Below are positions 36,410-48,895 of a stretch of DNA of 64,000 bases, piece after piece (the first letter of the stretch is position 1; the number at the start of each line of letters is the position of its first letter). A program made the position numbers and the translations under genes. The notes beneath the pieces were generated by a model. It worked only from the letters and a program-made list of their open reading frames with translations, made no database searches and was not told the origin of the DNA. Source of the stretch: Stomorhina lunata (Eukaryota; Arthropoda; Insecta; Diptera; Rhiniidae); assembly GCA_933228675.1 (NCBI GenBank), contig OW121742.1:41468976-41532975 (forward strand), in the 5' to 3' direction.

Positions 36410-39345
36410 ACGAGACATTTTCTAAAGAAAATTTTGTATATCGAAAAAATTTTATAACTAAAAATTTTCTACAGAAAATTATAAAACAAACAAATTTTCT
36501 ATAGAAAAATTTTTATAATGAAAAATTTTCTATAGAAAAAATTTTAAAACGAAAATTTTTCTATAGAAAAATTTTTAAAACGAAAATTTTTCTTTAGAAA
36601 AATTTTTAAAACGAAAATTTTTCCATAGAAAAATTTTTAAAACGAAAATTTTTCTATAGAAAAATTTTTAAAACTAAAAATTTTCTATAGAAAAATTTTT
36701 AAAAACTAAAAATTATCTATAGAAAAATTTTTAAAACGAAAAATTTTCTATAGAAAAATTTTAACGACGAAAGCTTGTCTAAAAAAAAATCTATGACAAA
36801 AAATTTTCTACAGAAAAATTTTTGTGACGAAAAATTTTCCATAGAAAAAATTATGAAAAATTTTCAATAGAAAAAGCTTAATGCCGAAAAATTTAGTTTA
36901 GAAAAATTTTTATGACGAAAAAAAATTTTCATAATTAACATTTTTCTAAAAAAAAAATTTTTTATGAAAAAATAAGTTCTATAGAAAATCTTTTGTTGCA
37001 AAAATTTTTCTATAGAAAATTTTGCATCAAAATATTATTTTTAGAGAATTTTGTATAAGAAAAAAGTTTCTATAGAAACATTTTTTAACGAAAAATTTCC
37101 AAAAGAAAAATTTTTATAAAGGAAAATTTCTATCGAAAAATTTTAAAAATTAAAAATTTTCTATAGAAAAAATTTTTAAACAAAAATTTTCTCTAGAAAT
37201 AACTTTTTGATGTAAAATTTTCTGTAGAAAACTTTTTGTGACAAAAGATTTTTTAGAGAACTTTTTTTCACAAAAAAAGTTCTTTAGAAAAATTAGTATG
37301 ACAAAAATTTTTTTTCGTCATAAAAACTTTTCCATAGAAAACTTTTCGGCATTAAATTTTTTCTGTTGAAAATTTTTCGTCAAAAAATTTTTTCTAAAGA
37401 AAATTTTTCGTCAAAAAAATTTTTCTACGGAAAATTTTTCGTCTTAAACATTTTTCTATAGAAAATTTTTTGTCGTACAATTTTTTTTAGACAAGTTTTC
37501 GTCATAAAAATTTTTCTATAGAAAATTTATTGCCATAAAAATTTTTCTTTACAAAAATTTTTAATAGAGAAATTTTGTCTAACATAAAATTTTCTATAGA
37601 AAAATTGTGTCAAACGAAAATTTTTCTATAGAAAAATTTTGTATAAAAAAATTTTGTATAACAAAAAAGTTTCTATAGAAAAATTTTTCAACAAGAAATT
37701 TTCACAAGAAAAATTTTCAAAAGAAAAATTATCAAAAAATAACAAATAACAAAATAGAAAAATTTTTATAAAGGAAATTTTCTATAGAAAAAATTTGAAA
37801 ACGAAAAATTTTTATAAAACAATTTTTGTAGCGAAAAATTTTCTATAGAAAATTTTGAAAACGGAAAAATGTTTAAAACGAAAAGTTTTCAAAAAATTTG
37901 TATAACGAAAAAATTTTATAGAACAATTTTTATAAAATTTTTCTGACAAAAAATTTTCTGCAGAATTTTTAAGACAAAAAGTTTTTTGTGACGAAAAATT
38001 TTCCATAAAAAATTTTTATGATGAAAAATTTTCAATAGAAAAAGTTTAATGGCGAAAAATTATCTATAGAAAAATTTTTATGATGACAAAAACTTGTCTT
38101 CATAAACATTTTGCTATAAAAGTTTTTTTGTGAAAAAAAAAATTTTTATAGAAAATCTTTCGTCACAAAAATTTTTCTACAGAAAATTTTACATTGAAAA
38201 ATAATTTCTAGAGATAAGTTTACGTTTTTGAAATTTTTCTATAGAAAATTTTTTGTCAGAAAAATTTTTCTGTAGAAAATTTTAGCTTACGAAATTTTTC
38301 TGACAAAAAATTTTCTAAAGAAAATTTTTTTCTGACAAAAAATTTTCTAAAGAAAATTTTTTTCTGACAAAAAATTTTCTAAAGAAAATTTTTTCTGACA
38401 AAAAATTTTCTAAAGAAAATTTTTTCTGACAAAAAATTTTCTAAAGAAAATTTTTTCAGACAAAAAATGTTCTAAAGAAAATTTTTTCAGACAAAAAATT
38501 TTCTAAAGAAAATTTTTTCTGACGAAAAATTTTCTAAAGAAAATTTTTTCTGACAAAAAATTTTCTAAAGAAAATTTTTTCTGACAAAAAATTTTCTAAA
38601 GAAAATTTTTTCTGACAAAAAATTTTTTAAAGAAAATTTTTTCTGACAAAAAATTTTCTATAGAAAAATTTTTCTGACAAAAACTTTTCTATAGAAAATT
38701 TTTCTGACAAAAAATTTTCTATAGAAAAAAAATTTTCTATAGAAAATTTTTCTGACAAAAAAATTTCTTTAGAAAATTTTTTCTGACAAAAATATTTTCT
38801 AAAGAAAATTTTTTCTGACAAAAAATTTTCAAAAGAAAATTTTTTTTGACAAAAAATTTTCTAAAGAAAATTTTTTCTGATAAAAAATTTTCTAAAGAAA
38901 ATTTTTTCTGACAAAAAATTTTCTAAAGAAAATTTTTTCTGAAAATAAATTTTCTAAAGAAAATTTTTTCTGACAAAAAATTTTCTAAAGAAAATTTTTT
39001 CTGACAAAAAATTTTCTAAAGAAAATTTTTTCTGACAAAAAATTTTCTAAAGAAAATTTTTTCTGACAAAAAATTTTCTAAAGAAAATTTTTTCTGACAA
39101 AAAATTTTCTAAAGAAAATTTTTTCTGACAAAAATTTTTCTAAAGAAAATTTTTTCTGACAAAAAATTTTCTAAAGAAAATCTTTTCTGACAAAAAATTT
39201 TCTAAAGAAAATTTTTTCTAACAAAAAATTTTCTTTAGAGAATTTTCTGACAAAAAAAATTTTCTATAGAAAAATTGATAAATTTTTCTGACAAAATATT
39301 TTCTATAGAAAAATTTTTGTGACAAAAAATTTATTGTCGCAAATA
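36410..39345 (+). repeat. Minisatellite F6 (31-bp unit)
   Basis: The clean part (38290-39230) repeats TTTTTTCTGACAAAAAAT plus TTTCTAAAGAAAA. The left part (36420-38280) is a diverged mosaic of related units (AAAACGAAAATTTTTC, CGTCAAAAAAATTTTTC) with several orientation changes, which brings it close to F5. Confidence 0.9.
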
Positions 39346-41449
39346 AATTTATTTTAAAAGTTTTATTTTACCTTTAAATATCTTTTGCTTTATTTATTTT
39401 CTGTTTTGCCAAATTTTCAATTTCTTTAAAGTGTTTGAATACAAATTACACTCCAGCTCGAGGAGGTACTTTCACAAAAAATAACTACTAGTACAATGCA
39501 CAAGTACTTGTATTATTACCTGTTATTTATTGAAGCTGCAAGTATTTTATATAATTTTGTACAAGTGTTGTACAATTGTAAATACTTTGAGTATTGTACA
39601 TAAATATAAAGTAGGAATTGTACAGGATATTATAGAGGAAAAGAAGAATTTTTTCTTAAATTTTTGTGAAAGAAAATTGATAATGTGTGAAAGGTTTTTG
39701 GTTGATTTCTGGGAATATTAAAATGTTAAGGGGAATTTTATATAAATACTTTATAGCAAGTATAAAAAGGTCATGGGGTAAAAATTGATAAGTGGACCTT
39801 GAAAAATACATGCTTCTTCCAATTGGCATTTAAAGGTCAATTATTATACATATTTTTACCAAAAAAGGACATAAATTCTTATACAAAATTGTGTATTTAA
39901 CAAAATTTTATGCTTCAAAATTAAAATCAAAGAGTCCTTTAAAAAACCCAAGATATTGGAAATATCCCTATAACATGTAGACATATTAAACCAAACTATT
40001 TTAATGCTTATTGACACACAAAATATATATTTATTTATACATAAAAAGGACAAAAGCAGCCCTTTCAAAAAGGATTTTCCCCTGAATCCCATTTGGTTTT
40101 TAATGCAATCATATTTATTTTGTATCATCTCCACAAAGGACCTCTTAGCAAATTATATAAAATAGACAGACAACAAAAGAAAATACATATTCAGATAATA
40201 TATGAATTTATATATATTTTATCCTTTTTACAATTTTCTTGAATATTTGTTTTGCAAATTTCTGTATATTATTCCTTTTCAATGACAAAAGAAGGGACGA
40301 AAATATGTTTATTCGATTAAATATATTCATATAAAGGATTTTTCTTTAGAAATTTTTAATTTATTATAAAGATATGCAAGAAAAAAATCTGAGAAATTTT
40401 GGTTGTGGGACAAGTATTTATTTGTCGTGTAAAAAATTACCCAAAACTCCAGCCAAATTTCCAATTCACAGCCTTGAACACTGATTATATTTCGAATTCA
40501 AGGACATCACTTTTTCCAAGTGCCAAAAATGAAGGCTACACAGATCCCAAGCTATTTCTCTTTTGATAAAGAATACTCAAAGGAATTTTAGTTTTTTAAT
40601 GCCAATCAACTTATTTCTTTAAACGATTAATCCAAATCCTCCATCCTTGTCTTTCATTTGATTCTAAAAATGTCTAAAAATTTTAATGGCTAAGATATGC
40701 TAAAATCAGAAAACAGATTGTTCAGTTAATATTTTATGCAAATAAACACATTTATAATTGTTTTGGTTTAAAAATTTTGCTAGTTGTCTAGTTTGTCTAG
40801 TATAGGGTTTCCCAATAAATCGAAAATATTAAATACACACCATTTTCCAAAAGTGTTTGGCGTTAAGACTTTTGAAACTTAATTAAAAAAAATATTTACA
40901 AATCTTTAGGGCAAAAAATCGCACTCATTTTGAATCGATATTATCGAGATAATATAGAAAATTTAAGTGTATACTTTTAGGAGGTTCGAAATAATGTATA
41001 TTCTATACAAAAAAACTTTAAGCTATGAATATTAAGGGTTATATTTTGCTTTAATAAATACTTTAAATAAATTATTTTCTTCTATTATTTTCATAAAATT
41101 TGTTGAAACCAAAAAATTATTTTTACAAAAACTTTATAAACTATTTTCTACCTCCTAAAAGTATACCAATATTTCAACAGCAAAGTAAGTCCAATTAGAA
41201 ATAGAATAGATTGGTCACTGTTTGTAAATACTTTTATCATTTATAATTTAATTTTAAGGGACACCCTTTATTAACCATTTATAATTTTCTGAATGAAATT
41301 GTAAAATGCGAAAAATATAAACAAAAGATAGGTATTTTTGAAAAATCAACATATTTGGAAGTGAATAAAATTTGTGGATATTAACGCAGTCAATAGTGAT
41401 GAGATCCGGGGCACAATGGGGTGTTTAAGGTAATTACTATTTATAAATT

Positions 41450-41450
<1 letters not shown>
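39346..41450. other. Intron sequence, nothing recognised
   Basis: About 2.1 kb of non-tandem AT-rich sequence. Short open frames at 39530-39721 and 39856-40134 have no recognisable features. Confidence 0.6.
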
Positions 41451-41890
<440 letters not shown>

Positions 41891-42291
41891 ATCGGCACGA
41901 TAATGTAATTGTAATTTTAGAATGCAGTGCCGTGTGAGGATTTACTCAGACATTAGGTAGTTATGTTTGTAGTGCAATAGAGAAGTCAGCGATTCATAGT
42001 TCTTGAGAAGTAATCCGTAGATGATTAGTCGAGAAGGAAGGAGGAAGGTGTTTAGTTTGTCTATAATGTTGGAGTGAATAAAATAAACCATGGTCCTTAA
42101 CTTGATAGTTAAGTGCTATGTTTTGGGCCACTAAACTAGAAAGGAGATAATTAATAACATTAGTTATCATCAATGCAGAGGATCTGATTATTTAAACAAA
42201 GGAACCTTTCTAATAAGCCACCAAACGGGATCACCAAACATGAGTATAGCCTTGACAACCTTCTGGGAGAGCCAGGAAGTATTAGCGGGGT
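41891..42291. other. Intron sequence, nothing recognised
   Basis: Non-tandem, less AT-rich than the surroundings; possibly part of the same dispersed element as the next entry, but its edge could not be set. Confidence 0.4.
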
Positions 42292-42625
42292 AGATGTAGG
42301 GGATGTTGGAAACCAAACAATGGTTCTGATTGGTTTTAACTTGTTTAGCCCAGACATATCTTGGTTATCGTTCATCTCAACTGTGGACACTGATATAGTG
42401 GTATCACTCGGGGAACAACGTTAACACGCGTTTATGTATTGAGCAACTATACTAATATAGGATAGGATGACGGGCTAGTAAACCAATTCTGGAAAAAGAT
42501 TACTATGAAAAGGCTAAAATAAGAATAAAAACGGCCCATCCTATGTTATAAGATGACGTCGGAAACTTCGATGGAAAGATCAAGTAGACAAAAATATTTC
42601 AAAGCTTGGCCTACGGCTATAATCT
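42292..42625 (+). repeat. Dispersed repeat X, copy 1
   Basis: TGTAGGGGATGTTGG, the CATCTCAACTGTGG stretch, TGACGGGCTAGTAA, CGGAAACTTCGATGGAAAGA and CAAAGCTTGGCCTA occur in the same order and spacing at 43360-43715. The copies are roughly three-quarters identical by eye. Family not recognised; the higher GC suggests transposon remains. Confidence 0.7.
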
Positions 42626-42884
42626 TAGATACAAAGTTAGATACAAAGTTAAATACATTGTATATCCATAACACTTATATAATAATTTTATACATGCCTG
42701 ATCTAATCTGTAGAAGTACCTTTCAATCTCAAATTTCCCAAATCATCCCAAAATTTTAGAAATCTCATCACTGTTTGTGTAAATATCAGGTAAACAATTT
42801 AAAGAAAATAAACTCTTTTAGAGATTTTATGTTAATTAAATAAAAATATTTATTGAACTCATTAATATTTAAAATATGAACGAA

Positions 42885-43050
42885 AAAAAGCAAGAAAGTA
42901 TTTTTGGTAGATCTAAGTCGACCATATGGCACCATACATCACTGTTGTAAAATATGTACGCACTTCAAAATTGAAAAAAGTTGTCTAAAAATAAGTCAGA
43001 AAGTAATATAGTCGATCCAGCCCGACTATGCGATACCTTTCACCACTAAC
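42885..43050 (-). mobile_element. DINE-1/mini-me type element, minus-strand 3' end, split by an insertion
   Basis: It reads AGTCAGAAAGTAATATAGTC, GATCCAGCCCGACTATGCG and ATACCTTTCACCACTAA, the reverse complement of the 3' end of the 33.6-kb copy. The element continues at 44359. A second, poorer version of the same end lies at 42890-42960. Confidence 0.62.
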
Positions 43051-43359
43051 CCAGCAAAACTTTGGTAATGGCAAGTACTCTGATAACTGATTACCTTGTA
43101 ACGACTATAACATACCATCCGAATAAATAATAAGTTATTACAGAAGTACTTATTTGTAATTAAGATGGTAATTTAAACTGAATGGCCCCGGTTCAAATCC
43201 CACCAAGGGCAACAATTTTTTTTTAGTTTTTTTTTTATTAAAAGAGTCTATTTAAATGATTTTTGAATTTTAAGAACTTAAATATTATCTTCTGTAAAAA
43301 AAAATTGTAAAACTAACTCACGTTAATGAAAAAATACCATCATGAGTCAATTTTGATTA

Positions 43360-43715
43360 TGTAGGGGATGTTGAATACCAAACACGATTCTAATTAGTCT
43401 TAACTTGGTAAGCCCAACTTATCTGGGTCATCCTTCATCTCAACTGTGGGCACACACCTCCTCATGGTATCACCCGGGGAGCTAGTTTAACACCCATTAA
43501 TATTGTGAGTTAACATGTTCCGAGAGTTGTCCCATAAGATCGATGAAAATGGGTTAGGATTACGGGCTAGTAACCCTCTCTTCAAAAAAAAAAATACAAT
43601 GAAGAGGATAAAATTAGAATTGAAATGTCCCACTACCTAATGTTAGAGGAGGATGTCCGAAACTTCGATAGAAAGACCAAGTTGAGGAACATTTTTCAAA
43701 GCTTGGCCTATAAAA
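43360..43715 (+). repeat. Dispersed repeat X, copy 2 (inside the TIR element)
   Basis: It matches 42292-42625 through GTAGGGGATGTTG, CATCTCAACTGTGGGCAC, TTACGGGCTAGTAA, CGAAACTTCGATAGAAAGA and CAAAGCTTGGCCTA. Confidence 0.7.
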
Positions 43716-44038
43716 TTGGAGAATATTCGCACAAGATCGAAATCCATGGAATTCTAAAATATTCTCGGACTTTGACCTTAACAGGTTGTAACATTTAAGT
43801 AAGTAAGATTGACTCTTACTTATGTAAAAACTTATATAAAAAAGAAGATTTAAATTGTTTAAGTTTTAAAATAATTTTAAAAAAGTTTTAAAATAATTAC
43901 AAAAAATCGTATAAAAATATTTTTCCAAAAATTACAACAAAGCAAAAAAAAGCAGGGAAAAACAAAGTTATTTTCACATGATTTTGGATCTAAAAATAAA
44001 AATTGTTTATATTAATTATAAGCTGCTAAGTTTTCAAC

Positions 44039-44111
44039 ATATGAAGTAGCTCAGTGGAAGAGTCTCTGCCAAGCAGTCGGAGGGTCTGGGTTCGAGCCCC
44101 CATGGAATCAT
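44039..44111 (+). tRNA. tRNA-like sequence, probably pseudo-tRNA or SINE head
   Basis: It has an A-box-like TAGCTCAGTGGAAGAG (44047-44062) and a B box GGTTCGAGCCC (44089-44099) at normal spacing. A D-stem (GCTC/GAGT) forms, and an anticodon stem CTCTG/CGGAG forms, but with a 9-base instead of 7-base loop. T and acceptor stems pair only partly. So it is unlikely to be a working tRNA; an anticodon is not assigned. It lies inside the TIR transposon. Confidence 0.4.
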
Positions 44112-44358
44112 AAAAAAATTTTGTATTTCGTATAAAAATATATGTTTTTAATAAAACAACAACAAAAAAGTTGTTGCTGTTATTGTTGTTGCTTTCAAAT
44201 TGCTTACCCAAGTCATTACTTTTCTGCAATTGGCAAGTACTTGCCTCCAATGACATCCCCATGTTAATGTAATGACTTAAACAGCGAATGAGTAAGTAGT
44301 TCGTGTTCAATAGTTTAACTGTTTAACTCATTATTTGGTAATGAAAAGTTTTACTGGG

Positions 44359-44610
44359 TAAAGTTTTGACCTTAGCTCTTTTTCCTGTATAAAGACAAAT
44401 ATTTGCTTAATTTTGCCTTCATACAAACATTTTCTCAAAAGCTATATATTTAAGCTGTTTCCGTCATTTGGACTCATATGAGAGCTAGGGTCAAATGTGA
44501 ACCGATTATCTAGAAGTTTGTCAAATTGAGTACAGTTTTTACAAAAATTATGTGTGCAAAAAAAAACTTAAAATTCTCAATATCTTCAGATTTATGAGCG
44601 TTCTAGTGAT
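44359..44610 (-). mobile_element. DINE-1/mini-me type element, minus strand, continuation after insertion
   Basis: It contains GTATAAAGACAAATATTTGC, CATACAAACATTTTCTCAAA and ATGAGAGCTAGGGTCAAATG, the reverse complement of 34150-34320. It ends where the next, plus-strand copy begins. Confidence 0.65.
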
Positions 44611-44935
44611 TTACCCTTCACCACCATATGTGGAAAGGGTATAATAAGCTTGTGCTGATGTATGTAACGCATAGATAGGCTTAGAATCACTTTCTAAGTC
44701 GATTTAGCAATGACAGTCCGACAGTCCGTCCGTCCATCCGTCCGTCCATCTGTCCGTCCGTCCATCCGTCCGTCCATCCGTCCGTCCATCCGTCCGTCCA
44801 TCCGTCCGTCCATCCGTCCGTCCATCCGTCCGCCCATCCATCCGTCCATCTTTCCGTCCATCCATCCGTCCATCTTTCCGTCCGTCCATCCGTCTGGCCG
44901 GCTGACTGGCTGGACCCCCATGTTAACCAACAAAA
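44611..44935 (+). mobile_element. DINE-1/mini-me type element, 5' part with expanded GTCC array
   Basis: TTACCCTTCACCACCATATG...GGAAAGGGTATAATAAGC and the core AGTCGATTTAGCAATGACAG are followed directly by the TCCG/TCCA array at 44714-44895. Confidence 0.72.
44708..44900 (+). repeat. (GTCC)n / GTCCATCC microsatellite in a DINE-1-like element
   Basis: Mixed GTCC and ATCC tetramers arranged mostly as an 8-12 bp higher unit (GTCCGTCCATCC). It sits exactly at the GTCY position of the element. Confidence 0.93.
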
Positions 44936-45325
44936 TTTGGTGCAGTTATTTTAGTTTACATAGGCAGTATTTGTTTCAAATTTCATAAAAAAATATTGAT
45001 ATTTGTGGCCAATATATCAATTCCGGGAAGAGAGACCTATTGGAGGTACCATAAATAATGAACCAATTTTGACGAATTTCAACAGACATGGTCCCACTAT
45101 CAAAAAAATGATCAAATCATCTTTAGAACTGTGCTTTGATTACATGGTTTACATGGGGATCCAGCCAGACAGACGGACTGACATCGCCTAATCGACTAAG
45201 AATGTGATTCTAAGCCTATATACTAAAAGATGGGTCTAAGACAAACCGCAAAATGGATAACCTGATATTAAAAACCTTAGCAAAAACTTAGCATGCCCAT
45301 CCTAAGTGGTGTAGGGTATAATTAA
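44936..45325 (-). mobile_element. DINE-1/mini-me type element, minus strand, head-to-head with the previous copy
   Basis: The reverse complement gives the core CGATTAGGCGATGTCAGTCC with GTCTGTCTGGCTGG, ATCCCCATGTAAACC, and the GGTACC and TTGATATATTGGCCAC stretches found at 33760-33960. With 44611-44935 it forms a fold-back pair. Confidence 0.68.
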
Positions 45326-46790
45326 ATTTACAAAATTTAACCAAAATTAAAAGAGTCAATAAATAAAATTACCTCAAAATATTACCACAATTGGAAATTT
45401 TATAAAATTAAATTTTTAAATAAAATAAAACCCGAGATTAACCTTAAATTAAAGAACACAAAAAAAAAAATATTTAAAATTTAAAAAAGGAAAATAGAAA
45501 ATGTATAGCATCACCAAAAGCTGTCTAGACTTATAGGGCGGCATATTTAGCCTAGCAAATACAAACGATTACCTTTAACATATTTTTTTTTTTTTTTGTG
45601 TTATTAGATTAAAAAGTTATAAATATTTTTCTGCTATTAATAATTTTTATTCCAGTTGTTGACAAACAAAATAACAATCAATAAAATTTGTTACCCCAAA
45701 AATGGGGGGGGATGGAAGAAAAAATACTTGTCAAAAATTTGTTTCTTTACTTCACTTCGTTTATTAACATTTCGTGAAAAATATGTTGCTTTTCATGTTT
45801 TCACTCTTTTGTCTTCAAAATTAAGTGATAACACTTTTTGAACTCATTTTAACAAGTTATTATTTTTTTGCCAGTTCTTGTTTGTTTGCCTCTTACCAAA
45901 AGTAAATATGAAACAATATATGAAAATTAAATTGTCATAGCCTAAAAGTGATGTTGGGTCAAATGATGGCATATGTTGACAAATACATACAAAAAAATGA
46001 TAAACATACGTAAAATACATGAAAGTACTTGTGACCTTAAATGTAGAGTTCCATATCAAAACGTACGTTACGTATATATGTTTTTATATGTTTTTGGGAA
46101 ACTTTTAGATAAGGATAATTAATAATTTGAGTAAAAATAGGCACAAAGGGGCAATTGATTTTTTATGTAGATTTTTACCAACTAATTGGTCACTCTGAAA
46201 TATTTTATTTCTTTTCGGAATCTTATCGAAAAAGTACAAAAAGTCATCAAAAGCTGTAAGGTCTCAGAACACAAACCAATTAAAAATATTAGTTTTTGTA
46301 TGGATTTTCATCTTAATGCTCCAATTAATAATGCAAATTCCATTGAATCAAACTGATTCACTTTTCTATGTCAGTTGTAGTATTTTTGGCGTGGAACTCC
46401 ACAACTCTTATAATATTCTTAATTTTTCTCCATTACATACCCAACTACTTAATTTTTGTTAAACAAACTTTTGTAAACTTGACCTTAAGGTCAGCTTATT
46501 ATTTATGTCGCTTTTATAAATTCCATTAGATAAATCTTCAAAGAAAATATTTTAAGTAAATATTTATATGTATAAAGCCCTAAAGGGCTTCAGAACAAAG
46601 TAATGGCCTTTTAAAAACATTTACAATCAAAAAATATAAATTAAAAATTTTCCCAGCGAAAAATGGAATTGTACCAAATAAGAATGTACAAAAATTGATC
46701 AAGCATAAAAATATAATACCCCACAATAAAGAGGTAGGATTAGCGATTAGTTAGGCCTATTTAGGTGTGGTTCAACATGGGTCGATTATA
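45326..46790. other. Intron sequence, nothing recognised
   Basis: About 1.5 kb of non-tandem AT-rich DNA; open frames at 45656-45841 and 45844-46059 show no features. Confidence 0.6.
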
Positions 46791-48895
46791 AAAAAATTTT
46801 GTACAATGATATTTGCAAATCAAAATTTTGATCAAAATTTTATTAGAGACAAATTTTGATAACAATTTTACTAAAGAGAAATCTTGATAAAAATTTTACT
46901 AAAGACAAATTTTGATCAAAATTTTACTAAAGACAAATTTTGATAAACAATTTTACTTAAGACAAATTTTGATAAAAAATTTTACTTAAGACAAATTTTG
47001 ATCAAAATTTTACTTAAGACAAATTTTGATCAAAAATTTTACTAAAGACAAATTTTGATCAAAATTTTACTTAAGACAAATTTTGATCAAAATTTTTCTT
47101 AAGACAAATTTTGATCAAAATTTTACTAAAAGCAAATTTTGATCAAAATATTGCTAAAGACCAATTTCGATCAAAATTTTACTAAAGACAAATTTTGATC
47201 AAAATTTTACTAAATACAAATTTTGATTAAAATTTTACTAAAGACAAATTTTGATCAAAATTTTATAAAAGACAAGTTTTGATCAAAATTTTACTAAAGA
47301 CAAGTTTTGATCAAAATTTTACTGAAGACAAATTTTGATCAAAATTTTACTGAAGACAAATTTTGATCAAAATTTTACTGAAGACAAATTTTGATCAAAA
47401 TTTTACTGAAGACAAATTTTGATCAAAATTTTACTAAAGACAAATTTTGATCAAAATTTTACTAAAGAAAAATTTTGATCAAAATTTTCCTAAAGACACA
47501 TTTTTATCAAAATTTTATTAAAGACAAATTTTTATCAAAATTTTTCTAAAGACAAATTTTAATCAAAAGTTTATTAGGGATAAATTTTGATCAAAATTTT
47601 ACTAAAGACAAGATCAAAATTTTAATAAAGGCAAATTTGGATCAAAATTTTACTAAAGACAAAATTTTGATTAAAATTTTACTAAAGACAAATTTTGATC
47701 AAAATTTTATTGAAGACAAATTTTGATCAAAATTTTACTTAAGACAAATTTTGATGAAAATTTTACTAAAGACAAATTTTGATCAAAATTTTACTTGAAG
47801 ACAAATTTTGATCAAAATTTCACTAAAGACAAATTTTGATCAAAATTTTACTAAAGACAAATTTTGATCAAAATTTTACTAAAGAATAATTTTGATCAAA
47901 ATTTTACTAAAGACAAATTTTGATCAAAATTTTAATAAAGACAAATTCTGATCAAAATTTTACTAAAGACAAATTTTGATCAAAATTTTATTAAAGACAA
48001 ATTTTGATCAAAATTTTATTAAAGAAAAATTTTGATCAAAATTTTATTAAAGACAAATTTTGATCAAAATTTTAATAAAGACAAATTTTGATCAAAATTT
48101 TATTAAAGACAAATTTTAATCAAAATTTCATTAAAGACAAATTTTGATCAAAATTTTATTAAAGACAAATTTTGATCAAAATTTTACTAAAGACAAATTT
48201 TGATCAAAATTTTAATAAAGACAAATTTTGATCAAAATTTTATTAAAGACAAATTTTGATGAAAAATTTACTAAAGACAAATTTTGATGAAAAATTTACT
48301 AAAGAGAAATTTTGATCAAAATTTTACTAAAGAGAAATTTTGATAAAAAATTTTACTAAAGACAAATTTTGATCAACAATTTTACTAAAGACAAATTTTG
48401 ATCAAATTTTACTTAAGACAAATTTTGGTCAAAATTTTACTAAAGACAATTTTTGATGAAAATTTTACTAAAGACAATTTTTGATCAAAATTTTACTAAA
48501 GAAAAATGTTTATCAAAATTTTATTAAAGACAAATTTTGATCAAAATTTTACTAAAGACAAATTTTGATCAAAATTTTACTAAAGACAAATTTTGATCAA
48601 AATTTTACTAAAGACAAATTTTGATCAAAATTTTACTAAAGACAAGTTTTGATCAAAATTTTACTAAAGAAAAATTTTGATCAAAATTATTCTAAACACA
48701 AATTTTGATTAAAATCTTACTAAAGACAAATTTTGATCAAAATATTACTAAAGACAAATTTTGATCAAAAATTTTACTAAAGACAAATCTTGATCGAAAT
48801 TTTACTAAAGAAAAATTTTAATAAAAATTTTACTAAAGACAAATTTTGATCAAAATTTTATTAAAGACAAATTTTGATCAAAAGTTGACTAAAGA
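46791..48895 (+). repeat. Minisatellite F7 (28-bp unit)
   Basis: About 75 units of GACAAATTTTGATC plus AAAATTTTACTAAA. GATC at the centre of TTTTGATCAAAA makes the unit palindromic. Subtypes (TTACTGAAGA, TTATTAAAGA) form short blocks. Confidence 0.95.

Larger units (their letters stand above)
43051..44355. mobile_element. Non-autonomous TIR transposon, about 1.3 kb, TSD TAA
   Basis: The left end is CCCAGCAAAACTT and the right end AAGTTTTACTGGG, inverted copies with one mismatch. It is flanked by TAA on both sides (43048-43050 and 44356-44358). Removing it restores the continuity of the DINE-1 copy it sits in. A TWA target site is typical of PIF/Harbinger elements; TIRs starting CCC also occur in piggyBac, but the TTAA site is absent. 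Inside are repeat X copy 2, a tRNA-like segment and a B-box-like GGTTCAAATCC at 43190. No transposase frame. Confidence 0.65.

Noticed and set aside
42160..42390. 76-codon minus-strand frame as a gene
   Set aside because: It overlaps dispersed repeat X, whose second copy at 43.4 kb does not keep the frame.
44694..44988. Arg-Pro-Ser and Asp-Gly-Arg repeat frames on both strands
   Set aside because: Artefacts of the GTCC/ATCC microsatellite.
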